Shown here one piece after another: positions 44,249 through 52,345 of a stretch of DNA of 64,000 nucleotides (within the stretch, counting starts at the first letter, position 1; each line of letters begins with the position of its first letter). The position numbers were made by a program, and so were the translations under genes. The DNA is from an uncultured Alphaproteobacteria bacterium (GTDB lineage Bacteria; Pseudomonadota; Alphaproteobacteria; HIMB59; GCA-002718135): positions 62,001-126,000 of the forward strand of contig CACJPV010000001.1 of NCBI GenBank assembly GCA_902595425.1, given 5' to 3'. The notes under the pieces are model-generated. The model had not been told where the DNA came from, searched no databases, and saw only the letters and a program-made list of their open reading frames with translations.

Positions 44249-45112
44249 ATGAATATTTTGGGCATAATATTTGCTTTACTTGCTGGTGTTTTTTTTGGAA
44301 TTATTGGTCCCATTACAAAAACTGCTTATAATCTAGGAGCCGGTATAGGCCTTGCTATCTTTTTACGATATATTGTTGCGTTAATAATAGTCTCTCCCCT
44401 AATTCCAAATCAACAAAACTTATTCAATATTTATAAAAATAATATACGTGATTTTTTACTGATCACTGTTGCCTCCATAATGCTAACCACAGGATTATTA
44501 ATTTCAGTTACATATATTAATGTTAGTCTAACAATAATAATATTTTGTACCTATCCAATTTTGGTCTTGTCGATATCTATTTTTATAACCAAAGAAAAAA
44601 TAAAAAATGTTATCAAATTTTTATTTTTTACAACATTTATTGGATTGTTTCTTGCATTAAGTCCCTCAACTGATGACTTAAAAATTGAAGGAATTATTTT
44701 TGCTTTGATTGCATCATTGGGTGCTGCAATCATGATAGTGACTAATCAAACAATGTCTAAAAAAAATATTTCCCCTATTCCAATCAATATTTTTATTAAT
44801 TTTTTTAACACAATATTCTTTTTTATTATTTTAAATTTATTCTACGAGATAGACACCGACATCAATCTCAATGCATTTTTAATTCTATTAATTCCTTCTT
44901 GTTCTTATGCAATTGCTTTATTTCTTCAATTACTTGCAATACCAAGAATTGGTCAAACGAATACAGCTTTATTTTTATATCTTGAACCAATAACAGGTAT
45001 ATTTGGAGCAGTAATACTTCTTAATGAGTCCTTAACTTCAATGCAGTTATTTGGTACTGCAATTGTCTTAATCAGTCTTGCATCTTCAACGTTTGTAACA
45101 AGAAGAACTTAA
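44249..45112 (+). CDS. EamA/DMT-family transporter
   Basis: A 287-residue protein with ten membrane helices in two EamA repeats; the first has FGIIGPITKTAYNLGAG and the second LQLLAIPRIGQTNTALFLYL followed by LEPITGIFGAVILLNE. It is divergent from the PotA-like gene and ends by a four-base stop overlap with an M19 dipeptidase gene. It may export amino acids or amines. The substrate is unknown. Confidence 0.86.
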   Translation: MNILGIIFALLAGVFFGIIGPITKTAYNLGAGIGLAIFLRYIVALIIVSPLIPNQQNLFNIYKNNIRDFLLITVASIMLTTGLLISVTYINVSLTIIIFCTYPILVLSISIFITKEKIKNVIKFLFFTTFIGLFLALSPSTDDLKIEGIIFALIASLGAAIMIVTNQTMSKKNISPIPINIFINFFNTIFFFIILNLFYEIDTDINLNAFLILLIPSCSYAIALFLQLLAIPRIGQTNTALFLYLEPITGIFGAVILLNESLTSMQLFGTAIVLISLASSTFVTRRT

Positions 45113-46086
45113 AAATGATTGGTCATAAATTTAAACCAGTTTTTTCCAGCTATTTTATTTGCAGTTTTTTCATTAATTCCATTTGAAATCATTTCAGTTA
45201 AAAAACTAGATAAGTCTTCTGGTTTAGAATACCACGATGCGGGTTTAGGCCAATTAGCATTTTTATCCTTTGACTCGCCATAATCAATTTTTTTAGTCCA
45301 TTTACCATTACGCATCCACATTACTACTTCATCTGGCCAATTAACGCATAAATCTGATCCTATACCAATGTTATCTTCTCCAATCATATTAACTAGTTGT
45401 TTAATCATGTCACAAAAATCTTCTAACTTACAATCTCCATGATTTTTTAAATGATACGGGTAGACGCTTAGACCAATAAAACCATTTTTATTTGCTAATT
45501 TTTTTAATACAACATCATCTATGTTTCTAATTGATTTATGAAAAAAAATTGGGTTTGCATGAGATATGGCCACAGGTTTTTTTGATAAATTAATAGCATC
45601 TAAACATGTTTGTCTTCCTGCATGACTTAAATCTACTATCATGCCTAGTCGATTCATTTCTTCAATCACCATTGCACCAAAACGAGATACGCCAGAATCA
45701 TTTTTTTCATAACATCCACCTGCTAAAGGTGTTTGATTATTGTATGTTAATTGCATGAAACGCAAACCTCGTGAAAAAAATTTTTCTACTAAAAAAATAT
45801 CATTTGCAATTGGTGCTGAATTTTGAAAACCATAAACGATACCAACTTTATTTTTTTCTTTTGCCACAAGTATGTCAGATGATTTTTTAACATGCATTAA
45901 AATATCATTATTTGATTGAATTAAATCATCCCAATAATTCATTTTCTCAAACGACTCATGAGTATCCTCCCAATATACTAAAGTTGCGTGAATAGCTGTT
46001 AAACCTCCTGCATGAGCTTTTTCAAATAAGTCTCTATTCCAATTTACATATTCAAGACCGTCGATGAGTATATTGTCCATTTCCAT
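45109..46086 (-). CDS. M19 (renal dipeptidase) family protein with altered metal site
   Basis: A 325-residue TIM-barrel protein of the membrane dipeptidase family. Later motifs are intact (RFMQLTYNNQTPLAGGC, MIVDLSHAGRQTCLDA, PVAISHANP, GIGSDL). At the N-terminus the usual DGHNDL motif, which provides two metal ligands, is replaced by DGLEYVNW, so the dinuclear centre must differ or be lost. This DGL-x-Y form appears to mark a separate bacterial subfamily whose substrate I do not know. It is divergent from an uncharacterised 569-codon ORF, with 20 bases between, and convergent with the EamA gene. Confidence 0.82.
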   Translation of the reverse strand: MEMDNILIDGLEYVNWNRDLFEKAHAGGLTAIHATLVYWEDTHESFEKMNYWDDLIQSNNDILMHVKKSSDILVAKEKNKVGIVYGFQNSAPIANDIFLVEKFFSRGLRFMQLTYNNQTPLAGGCYEKNDSGVSRFGAMVIEEMNRLGMIVDLSHAGRQTCLDAINLSKKPVAISHANPIFFHKSIRNIDDVVLKKLANKNGFIGLSVYPYHLKNHGDCKLEDFCDMIKQLVNMIGEDNIGIGSDLCVNWPDEVVMWMRNGKWTKKIDYGESKDKNANWPKPASWYSKPEDLSSFLTEMISNGINEKTANKIAGKNWFKFMTNHF

Positions 46087-46157
46087 ATATAATTTAACTT
46101 CTAATAGTGAAAAAAATGATAATTCACTATATATATTTGTATATGTTGCAACAAAGT

Positions 46158-47816
46158 ATGAATTCTTCAGAAATTATGACCCTTGATAAAATGGGCTCTA
46201 GATACCCTTCAAGGTTAAGTTTTTCTAGAAGCATGCTTAGAAGATTATTGTTTGATAATTGGAAAATTTCTAAATCAAAGTTTGATCTAGATGATAATGG
46301 TTATGGAACAGTTGTTTATGAAATTAAAATAAATAATAATATTTATTCTTTAGTTTGTTTTTCACAGCATCTTGATAGTGCTGACAGAAGTGACAGAGTA
46401 ATTGCAGAAAAATGGGATACTGCCTATTCTTTAATCAACGGAAAATTAGATGATGATGAACTTAATAGATTAAGAAAAAATGTACCACTTCAAGAGTCAG
46501 GGCGCAATTCTCCCAAAGAATTAATTTTAAGTAGAGCCAATAAAAGTGTTCGTTTATTTGAATATGTCGTCAATTGCTTATCTAATGGTAAGCAACCTGA
46601 AATTAATGAAATAAATAAAGTTGGATATCTCTTAAGAACAACGGCTGTTTACGGTAGTGGAAAATTTGGGCTATCAGACTTTGCAAATACTAAAGCAGTT
46701 ACTGAATTTAACCAACCATTTAGAGCTGAAATGCTTGCAGTTTATATTATAAGAGAATTTAGTGTTGAGTTGGTAGAACATGTAGCTAAAAAACAAAACC
46801 CTAGCAAAGCAATTACTCTTGAAAACAATATCAAACAACACTTAGGCATTGGTAATTCAACGGGTTTAGGGATGGCACCTTTCATCATTAAACATCCAAA
46901 ATTAATCAATAAGTGGATGAAACAGTATACTCATTCTCTAGATAATATCGTCAATAAAAATGTAGACGTAGAAAAACTTAATACTTATTTTCAATTACTT
47001 GAAAAAGCTCTTCTTTACTTAAGAGAGGTTACAACATTTGATGAATACCAAATTACAAAAAATTCAAAAACAGTTGAAGATTTAAAAAAATATATAAGTT
47101 ATATTAAAAAATTGCAAAAGGAAAAATTTACTAATTTAAAGTGGATTGATCTAATAAAATTTACCTCCAATAAATGTAATTATGATACGCAAGAAATTGC
47201 TAAGGTTCAGTTATTAGAACTTTATCCTGAAATTTCTGAAGAGTTGGCAGAAGATATGTCGGATGTTGAAGAGATGGGAATTAATGAGTCTCAAACTTTG
47301 AAACAATTAAATGCAATTATTGAAAAAAATTACCAGTGGGCTTTGAAAGTTGATTTTTCTAACAAAAATAACGATTACCTATTCTGGTATATTTCAGCAG
47401 CAAAACTCGAGCCAAGATTAGGTGAAAGATATAATGAAGAGGGTAGTGAACTGGAACAAAATCTTGGTATTGCAAAAATGGTTCAAAAACTTCACACATT
47501 AATACAAGAAGAAAATTTTGATTTATCTGTTGCTGAATATTTAGCTCTAAATCCTGAATTCAGAGGTATTATTAGAAGAATTCAATCTCTTGAACAATAT
47601 CCATTTGCAGAAGTACAAGACAATATTTTATCAAAAAAAACAATACCTATTAATATGCTAAGATTTAAATTATCTTTTTTTGGAGCAAATAGATATGACC
47701 CAAAATCAGATAGATGGCTTCGTGTGAGTTTTTTTTCAGGTGCTCCTTTTCTATCAACTTTAAATGCGAAGAATGTTGATAGCTGGGGTTTTGCAACGAT
47801 GAGTTCTTATAATTAA
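46158..47816 (+). CDS. conserved-looking hypothetical protein, about 552 aa, paired with a DUF3726-like protein
   Basis: I do not recognise a function. The protein (about 552 residues from the chosen ATG; the frame is open for 17 more codons back to a GTG at 46107) has no signal peptide or membrane helix. It begins with SEIMTLDKMGSRYPSRLSF and contains a run of basic and acidic helices. Distinct stretches include YGTVVYEIKINN, LVCFSQHLD, LRTTAVYGSGKFGLSDF and the C-terminal WLRVSFFSGAPFL. The next gene starts 3 bases after its stop with GTG, so the pair is almost surely co-translated. No Shine-Dalgarno sequence settles the start. It could be a new enzyme or a regulatory complex. Confidence 0.72.
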   Translation: MNSSEIMTLDKMGSRYPSRLSFSRSMLRRLLFDNWKISKSKFDLDDNGYGTVVYEIKINNNIYSLVCFSQHLDSADRSDRVIAEKWDTAYSLINGKLDDDELNRLRKNVPLQESGRNSPKELILSRANKSVRLFEYVVNCLSNGKQPEINEINKVGYLLRTTAVYGSGKFGLSDFANTKAVTEFNQPFRAEMLAVYIIREFSVELVEHVAKKQNPSKAITLENNIKQHLGIGNSTGLGMAPFIIKHPKLINKWMKQYTHSLDNIVNKNVDVEKLNTYFQLLEKALLYLREVTTFDEYQITKNSKTVEDLKKYISYIKKLQKEKFTNLKWIDLIKFTSNKCNYDTQEIAKVQLLELYPEISEELAEDMSDVEEMGINESQTLKQLNAIIEKNYQWALKVDFSNKNNDYLFWYISAAKLEPRLGERYNEEGSELEQNLGIAKMVQKLHTLIQEENFDLSVAEYLALNPEFRGIIRRIQSLEQYPFAEVQDNILSKKTIPINMLRFKLSFFGANRYDPKSDRWLRVSFFSGAPFLSTLNAKNVDSWGFATMSSYN

Positions 47817-47819
47817 TTT

Positions 47820-48497
47820 GTGAGTTACTCGTATTATGAAGTATACACAAATGCTAAAAGAGCATTTTCAGGCCTTGGTTTTCCCTATGGAGCTGATGAG
47901 GATGCAGCATTTATAATTAGTTGGTTAGAGGCATTCGAATTAAAAGGTATCCAATTATTTTCTAATATTCAAAAAAAAATTGATGGTAATTTTAATGGGG
48001 CGTTAGAAAATAATAAATTAATTAGCAAAATTGATTTAAAAAAAAGATCTAGCCTCATGATCGGGCCAGGTTTGATTGATCTATTAAATTTTCATACATC
48101 AAAAAAAAATGAAATAAAAATAGAAATACAAAATTGCTCTGATCCTCTTTTTTTGATACCACTTTTGTACAGAAGTATTAAGAAGAATATTTTTTCAAAA
48201 ATTACTAATCAAAATAAAACTTATGCAGTTTTAGATAAAAATGAGATTTTCATTCATGATAATTTAAAAAATAATCATTGTGCAAATTTTATTTTAAACC
48301 TGTCCACAAATGAATATCAAATACCGAATGGAGAAAAGACTTCAGATTATAAAATATTAAATATAAATTTATCAAAAGGACTAAGTCCCAAGCAGTCTAG
48401 CTGGGATAATATTTCAGATTTAGCATTTAGAACGTATGTTCCTGAATCAGAAGAATCTAGGGAAAAAGGAGCTGGCGGAGGTGATGCTAATGATTAG
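47820..48497 (+). CDS. DUF3726-like protein, 225 aa
   Basis: A 225-residue protein starting with GTG. The N-terminal part (SYYEVYTNAKRAFSGLGFPY and GADEDAAFIISWLE) resembles the DUF3726 family as I recall it; no function is known. The rest is rich in Asn and Lys with little motif content, ending in a flexible Glu/Gly tail (REKGAGGGDAND). It is coupled to the preceding 552-aa gene. Oligomerisation with that protein is likely from the tight pairing but not shown. The following 165 bases to the sox genes hold no gene I can support. Confidence 0.75.
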   Translation: MSYSYYEVYTNAKRAFSGLGFPYGADEDAAFIISWLEAFELKGIQLFSNIQKKIDGNFNGALENNKLISKIDLKKRSSLMIGPGLIDLLNFHTSKKNEIKIEIQNCSDPLFLIPLLYRSIKKNIFSKITNQNKTYAVLDKNEIFIHDNLKNNHCANFILNLSTNEYQIPNGEKTSDYKILNINLSKGLSPKQSSWDNISDLAFRTYVPESEESREKGAGGGDAND

Positions 48498-48695
48498 GAG
48501 TCTATTCTCTATGCTACTTAGTTGAGGGTAAATAGTAAAACCATTTTTTCAACAAATCGATATAGCACTCATTCTTGCTCTTTAATCTTTTAATTGGTAT
48601 ATTCTATTCAATTATATTAAATAACAAAATATCGTATATGTTATTATTTATTCAATCTTTAGTTGTTAAAAAATATGAAAATTAAAGGACTCAAA

Positions 48696-49118
48696 ATGTT
48701 AAAATATATTTTTTTAATTATTTCATTTATCTCAATATCTTTTTATAGCTATGCAGAGACCATAGAAATCGAAATGTTGAATAAACTTGGTAAAGAAAAA
48801 ATGGTTTATTCTATAAAAGTTGCAAAGATAGATATTGGTGACACAATTATTTGGAAATCAGTAGACAAAGGACATAATGTTCAATTTGTAGAGATGCCAG
48901 AAGGAGTTGAAAAATTCAAATCAAAAATAAACAAAGACGTAGAATATAAATTTGAAATTCCCGGAATATACTTATATGTATGCACTCCTCATAAATCGAT
49001 GGGTATGATAGGTTTAGTGGTGGTTGGAGATGACCTAAGCAATTTAGATAAGATTAAAAAAGCAAAAATGGGAGGTAAGTCAAAAAAAATATTTAAAGAG
49101 TTACTAAAAGAACTATAA
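48696..49118 (+). CDS. periplasmic blue copper protein (pseudoazurin/plastocyanin type)
   Basis: A 140-residue secreted cupredoxin. The signal peptide runs to SYA (about residue 20). The copper ligands are visible as His in DKGHNVQF and the CTPHKSMGM loop with Cys, His and Met, as in pseudoazurin. The ATG at 48696 is preceded by AAAGGA with good spacing; an upstream TTG frame is less likely. It heads the sulfur-oxidation gene row and may take electrons from a Sox cytochrome to the terminal oxidase. Confidence 0.85.
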   Translation: MLKYIFLIISFISISFYSYAETIEIEMLNKLGKEKMVYSIKVAKIDIGDTIIWKSVDKGHNVQFVEMPEGVEKFKSKINKDVEYKFEIPGIYLYVCTPHKSMGMIGLVVVGDDLSNLDKIKKAKMGGKSKKIFKELLKEL

Positions 49119-49154
49119 TTTTTTTTGAAAGACTGAATAAATTAGATTTTTCTT

Positions 49155-49517
49155 ATGGTGTTTAGGAAGTTGCTGAACTTTAAATTACTTTTAATAGTTA
49201 TTTTTTTATTATCATTTAAATCATCTTTTGCTGATAATAAACTATTAATGATAACTGCAGATTATTGCATTTACTGTCAAATTTGGGAAAGAGAAATTGG
49301 TGAAATTTATCCCAAGACAGATATTTCCAAAGACTTTCCCCTAGAAAGAATTGAGCTTGATGAACATTCAATAAAAAATGAGCCAAATAATTATGAAACA
49401 AAAATTACACCAACCTTTATTTTTTTTAGGGAAAAAGAAGAAATTGGTAGAATTACGGGTTATTCAAGTGCGGAAATGTTTTGGTGGCAAGTAGATGAAA
49501 TTCTTGATCGTGACTAA
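49155..49517 (+). CDS. soxS: periplasmic thioredoxin-fold protein (SoxS-like)
   Basis: A 120-residue protein with a Sec signal (hydrophobic core about residues 10-22, cleavage near SSFA) and a CIYC redox site, followed by the cis-Pro region KITPTFIFFR. The size and the position directly before soxY match SoxS, which keeps the SoxY carrier cysteine reduced. SoxW is the alternative but is usually longer. The membrane partner (SoxV/CcdA) that would supply electrons is not in the window. Confidence 0.78.
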   Translation: MVFRKLLNFKLLLIVIFLLSFKSSFADNKLLMITADYCIYCQIWEREIGEIYPKTDISKDFPLERIELDEHSIKNEPNNYETKITPTFIFFREKEEIGRITGYSSAEMFWWQVDEILDRD

Positions 49518-49596
49518 AATATTTGTTTGATTTGAATAAATTTAATATTAAATAATAAGTTAATTTTAACATTATTCATACTTTACAAGGATATTA

Positions 49597-50061
49597 ATGA
49601 AGTTAAGAAAATTAAAAAAAATTTCAAGGAGAAATGCCCTACAGCTTATTGCTGTTTTTACAGGAACTGCAGTATTTCCCTCAATATCATTTGCCCAATC
49701 TAATCAAGCCTTAGATAGAATAAATGAAATTACAAATGGATTGGGAGCAACTGAAAGTGATATTTGGTTAGACTTACCTGAAATTGCAGAAAATGGTAAT
49801 CAAGTAAAAGTTAGTTTTGAAATGGACAGCCCTATGACTGAAACTGATCATATTAAAACTGTGTATATTTTAGCAGACGGAAACCCCTCACCAAATGTTG
49901 CGAAATTCTCTTTCACACCAGAAATGGGATCGTGTTCTGCAACAACAAGAATGCGCTTATCAAAAACACAAAATGTCTATTTATTAGCTGCAAATAATAA
50001 TGAGCAATATTTTATGACCTATGCAAAAGTTAAAGTCACAATTGGTGGATGTGGCGGATAA
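49597..50061 (+). CDS. soxY: sulfur-oxidation carrier subunit SoxY
   Basis: A 154-residue protein with a twin-arginine signal (SRRNALQLIAVFTG, cleavage near SFA) and the C-terminal swinging arm ending GGCGG, whose Cys152 carries the sulfur intermediates. It pairs with SoxZ, encoded 12 bases downstream; folded export by Tat would carry SoxZ along. In the Sox cycle SoxAX loads thiosulfate on this Cys, SoxB removes sulfate and SoxCD oxidises the sulfane. The soxAX genes are missing here. Confidence 0.95.
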   Translation: MKLRKLKKISRRNALQLIAVFTGTAVFPSISFAQSNQALDRINEITNGLGATESDIWLDLPEIAENGNQVKVSFEMDSPMTETDHIKTVYILADGNPSPNVAKFSFTPEMGSCSATTRMRLSKTQNVYLLAANNNEQYFMTYAKVKVTIGGCGG

Positions 50062-50073
50062 TAAGGAGTAATT

Positions 50074-50400
50074 ATGTCTTCGATTAAACCAAGAGTTAAA
50101 GTACCAAAGGAAGTATCAATTGATGAGATTGTAGAAATTAAAACATTAATTAGACACCCTATGCATAGTGGCAGAATGAAAGATCCTGAAGGACAAACAA
50201 TCCCAAGACAAATAATTAATTCTTTTAGTGCTAAATTTAATGGTAAAGAGGTTTTCCAAATGGATCTTGAGCCTTCTATATCAACTAACCCATATATTGT
50301 TTTTCAATATAAGGTTAAAGAAAGTGGTAAATTTGATTTTGAATGGCTAGACGATAATGGTGAAAAATATTCAATTTCCAAAGAAATGATTGTTTCTTAA
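50074..50400 (+). CDS. soxZ: sulfur-oxidation carrier subunit SoxZ
   Basis: A 108-residue soluble protein lacking its own signal peptide, as expected for SoxZ, which is exported bound to SoxY. The family pattern VEIKTLIRHPMHSGR near residue 28 and the late GKFDFEWLDDNG stretch are clear. It has a good ribosome binding site (AAGGAG) and is followed after 2 bases by soxC. Confidence 0.95.
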   Translation: MSSIKPRVKVPKEVSIDEIVEIKTLIRHPMHSGRMKDPEGQTIPRQIINSFSAKFNGKEVFQMDLEPSISTNPYIVFQYKVKESGKFDFEWLDDNGEKYSISKEMIVS

Positions 50401-50402
50401 TT

Positions 50403-51692
50403 GTGAAAAAAAATAAAAAAAAAGAATTATCTACATTTAAAAAAATCAACCGTAGAGACCTAATAATTGGTGCGTCAAGTATTGGAGCTTTTTCATTGAC
50501 TCCAAAAAAACTTTTATCAGAAGAGGCAAATCCTGAAAACTTACCACCGAACCTTCCAGAGTGGACTCAATACCTTGGTGACGGTGTAGATGTAAATCCT
50601 TACGGCATGCCTTCTGAATTTGAGGGACATGTTATAAGAAGAAATGTTGAGTGGCTTACAGCAAGTGCTGAATCTTCAGTTAATTTTACTCCATTACAAG
50701 ATCTAGAAGGAATTGTAACACCAAATGGCCTATGCTTTGAAAGACATCATGGAGGTGTTTCAGTAATTAATCCTCAAGACTTTAGATTGATGATCAATGG
50801 CTTGGTAGATCGAGAAATGATATTTACTCTTGATGACTTAAAACGTTTTCCTCAAACAAATAAATTTTATTTTCTTGAGTGTGCTGCAAATGGTGGGATG
50901 GAATGGAGAGGATCGCAATTAAATGGCTGCCAATACACATTTGGAATGGTTCATAATGTTCAATACACAGGTGTTAAATTATCAGATCTTCTTTTAGAGA
51001 CAGGGTTAAAAGAAAAAGCCAAGTGGGTTTTAGCGGAAGGCAGTGATTCATCAGGAATGACACGTTCTATTCCTATAGAAAAAATTTTAGATGATTGTAT
51101 CATTGCATGGGCAATGAATGGAGAAGCATTAAGACCTGAACAAGGTTATCCGGCGCGCCTCGTAGTTCCTGGTTGGGAAGGTAATATGTGGGTAAAATGG
51201 ATTAGACGACTAGAGTTTGGTGACAAACCTTATATGACTAGAGAAGAAACCTCTAAATATACAGATTTGTTAACAAGTGGAAAAGCTAGAATGTTTACAT
51301 GGGTTATGGATGCTAAATCGGTCATAACTTCTCCAAGTCCTGAAAAACCAATACTTGCAAAAGGATTGCATCAATTAAGAGGTCTTGCTTGGTCAGGCAG
51401 AGGTAAAATTAAACGTGTAGACGTTTCCATTGATGGTGGTAAGAATTGGAAAACTGCTCAACTGCACTCACCAGTCCTAAGCAAATCATTAACTAGATTT
51501 ACTTTACCATTTGAATGGAATGGTGAGGAATTACTGCTACAATCAAGAGCAATTGATGAGACAAATTACGTACAACCAACTATTAGTGAGCTTCAAAAAA
51601 TTAGAGGGGTGAATTCAATTTATCATAATAATTCAATTGCAACTTGGCTAGTCTCAAAAAATGGAAAGGTTGATAATGTTAGGCTTGGTTAG
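50403..51692 (+). CDS. soxC: sulfane dehydrogenase molybdenum subunit SoxC
   Basis: A 429-residue molybdopterin protein of the sulfite oxidase family with a Tat signal (NRRDLIIGASSIGAFSL). The cofactor-binding Cys160 is in FLECAANGG; later marks include GYPARLVVPGWEGNMWVKW and the C-terminal dimerisation domain (ISIDGG-type: VDVSIDGGKNWKTA). It works with SoxD to oxidise the sulfane bound to SoxY, a step that makes full oxidation without sulfur globules possible. The start is GTG. The end overlaps soxD by 17-32 bases. Confidence 0.94.
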   Translation: MKKNKKKELSTFKKINRRDLIIGASSIGAFSLTPKKLLSEEANPENLPPNLPEWTQYLGDGVDVNPYGMPSEFEGHVIRRNVEWLTASAESSVNFTPLQDLEGIVTPNGLCFERHHGGVSVINPQDFRLMINGLVDREMIFTLDDLKRFPQTNKFYFLECAANGGMEWRGSQLNGCQYTFGMVHNVQYTGVKLSDLLLETGLKEKAKWVLAEGSDSSGMTRSIPIEKILDDCIIAWAMNGEALRPEQGYPARLVVPGWEGNMWVKWIRRLEFGDKPYMTREETSKYTDLLTSGKARMFTWVMDAKSVITSPSPEKPILAKGLHQLRGLAWSGRGKIKRVDVSIDGGKNWKTAQLHSPVLSKSLTRFTLPFEWNGEELLLQSRAIDETNYVQPTISELQKIRGVNSIYHNNSIATWLVSKNGKVDNVRLG

Positions 51693-52314
51693 ATGCATAC
51701 TAGGCTTTTCATTAATAATATTTATAGCAAATACAGCTACAGCAAGTGATAGAAAATTCAATTTAGGGCAGATTGCTTCTTCTGAAGAAGTGGCAGGATG
51801 GGATATTGATGTAAGGCCTGATGGGTTTGGCGCACCAATTGGAAGTGGGACTGCTTTTTCTGGAGAGGAAATATATGCTGAAGTATGTGCAGCATGCCAT
51901 GGTGATTTTGGTGAAGGGGCAGATAGGTGGCCTCCTCTCGTTGGAGGTGAAGGAAGTTTAGCTTCACATGATCCAGAGAAAACTACTACAAGTTACTGGC
52001 CCTTTGCTTCTACAATCTTTGATTATATTTATAGAGCAATGCCATATGGTGAAGCTCAATCCCTATCTTATGATGAAACGTATGAAATTGTAGCCTATCT
52101 TCTGTATATGGGTGACATAATCGAAGAAGATTTTGTTTTATCAGATAAAAATATTGGTGAAATAGAGATGCCAAATAAAGATGGTTTTTTATTACCTGAT
52201 CCAAGACCAGACATCATGAATACACATGGGAATCCTTGTATGACTAATTGTCAAGTATCTACAAATATTATTGGAAAAGCTAGAGATATTGATGTAACTC
52301 CAGAAGACGAATAG
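51661..52314 (+). CDS. soxD: cytochrome c subunit SoxD, short one-heme form
   Basis: A 217-residue cytochrome c with a signal peptide (about residues 6-28, cleavage near TATA). One heme motif is present, CAACH at residues 76-80, followed by GDFGEGADRWPPLVGG; a late CMTNC motif could form a disulfide but lacks the heme His. The Paracoccus-type SoxD is much longer and has a second heme domain. An ATG at 51676 gives a more typical signal peptide and a smaller overlap with soxC and may be the true start. It receives electrons from SoxC. Confidence 0.9.
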   Translation: MERLIMLGLVRCILGFSLIIFIANTATASDRKFNLGQIASSEEVAGWDIDVRPDGFGAPIGSGTAFSGEEIYAEVCAACHGDFGEGADRWPPLVGGEGSLASHDPEKTTTSYWPFASTIFDYIYRAMPYGEAQSLSYDETYEIVAYLLYMGDIIEEDFVLSDKNIGEIEMPNKDGFLLPDPRPDIMNTHGNPCMTNCQVSTNIIGKARDIDVTPEDE

Positions 52315-52345
52315 TTATTAAAGGTAATTATTTGAGAGTAACATA

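Noticed and set aside
48498-48662. Spacer before the sulfur-oxidation genes
   Set aside because: Examined for small genes, hairpins and the TGTTTC-N7-GAAACA repeat; nothing supportable was seen.
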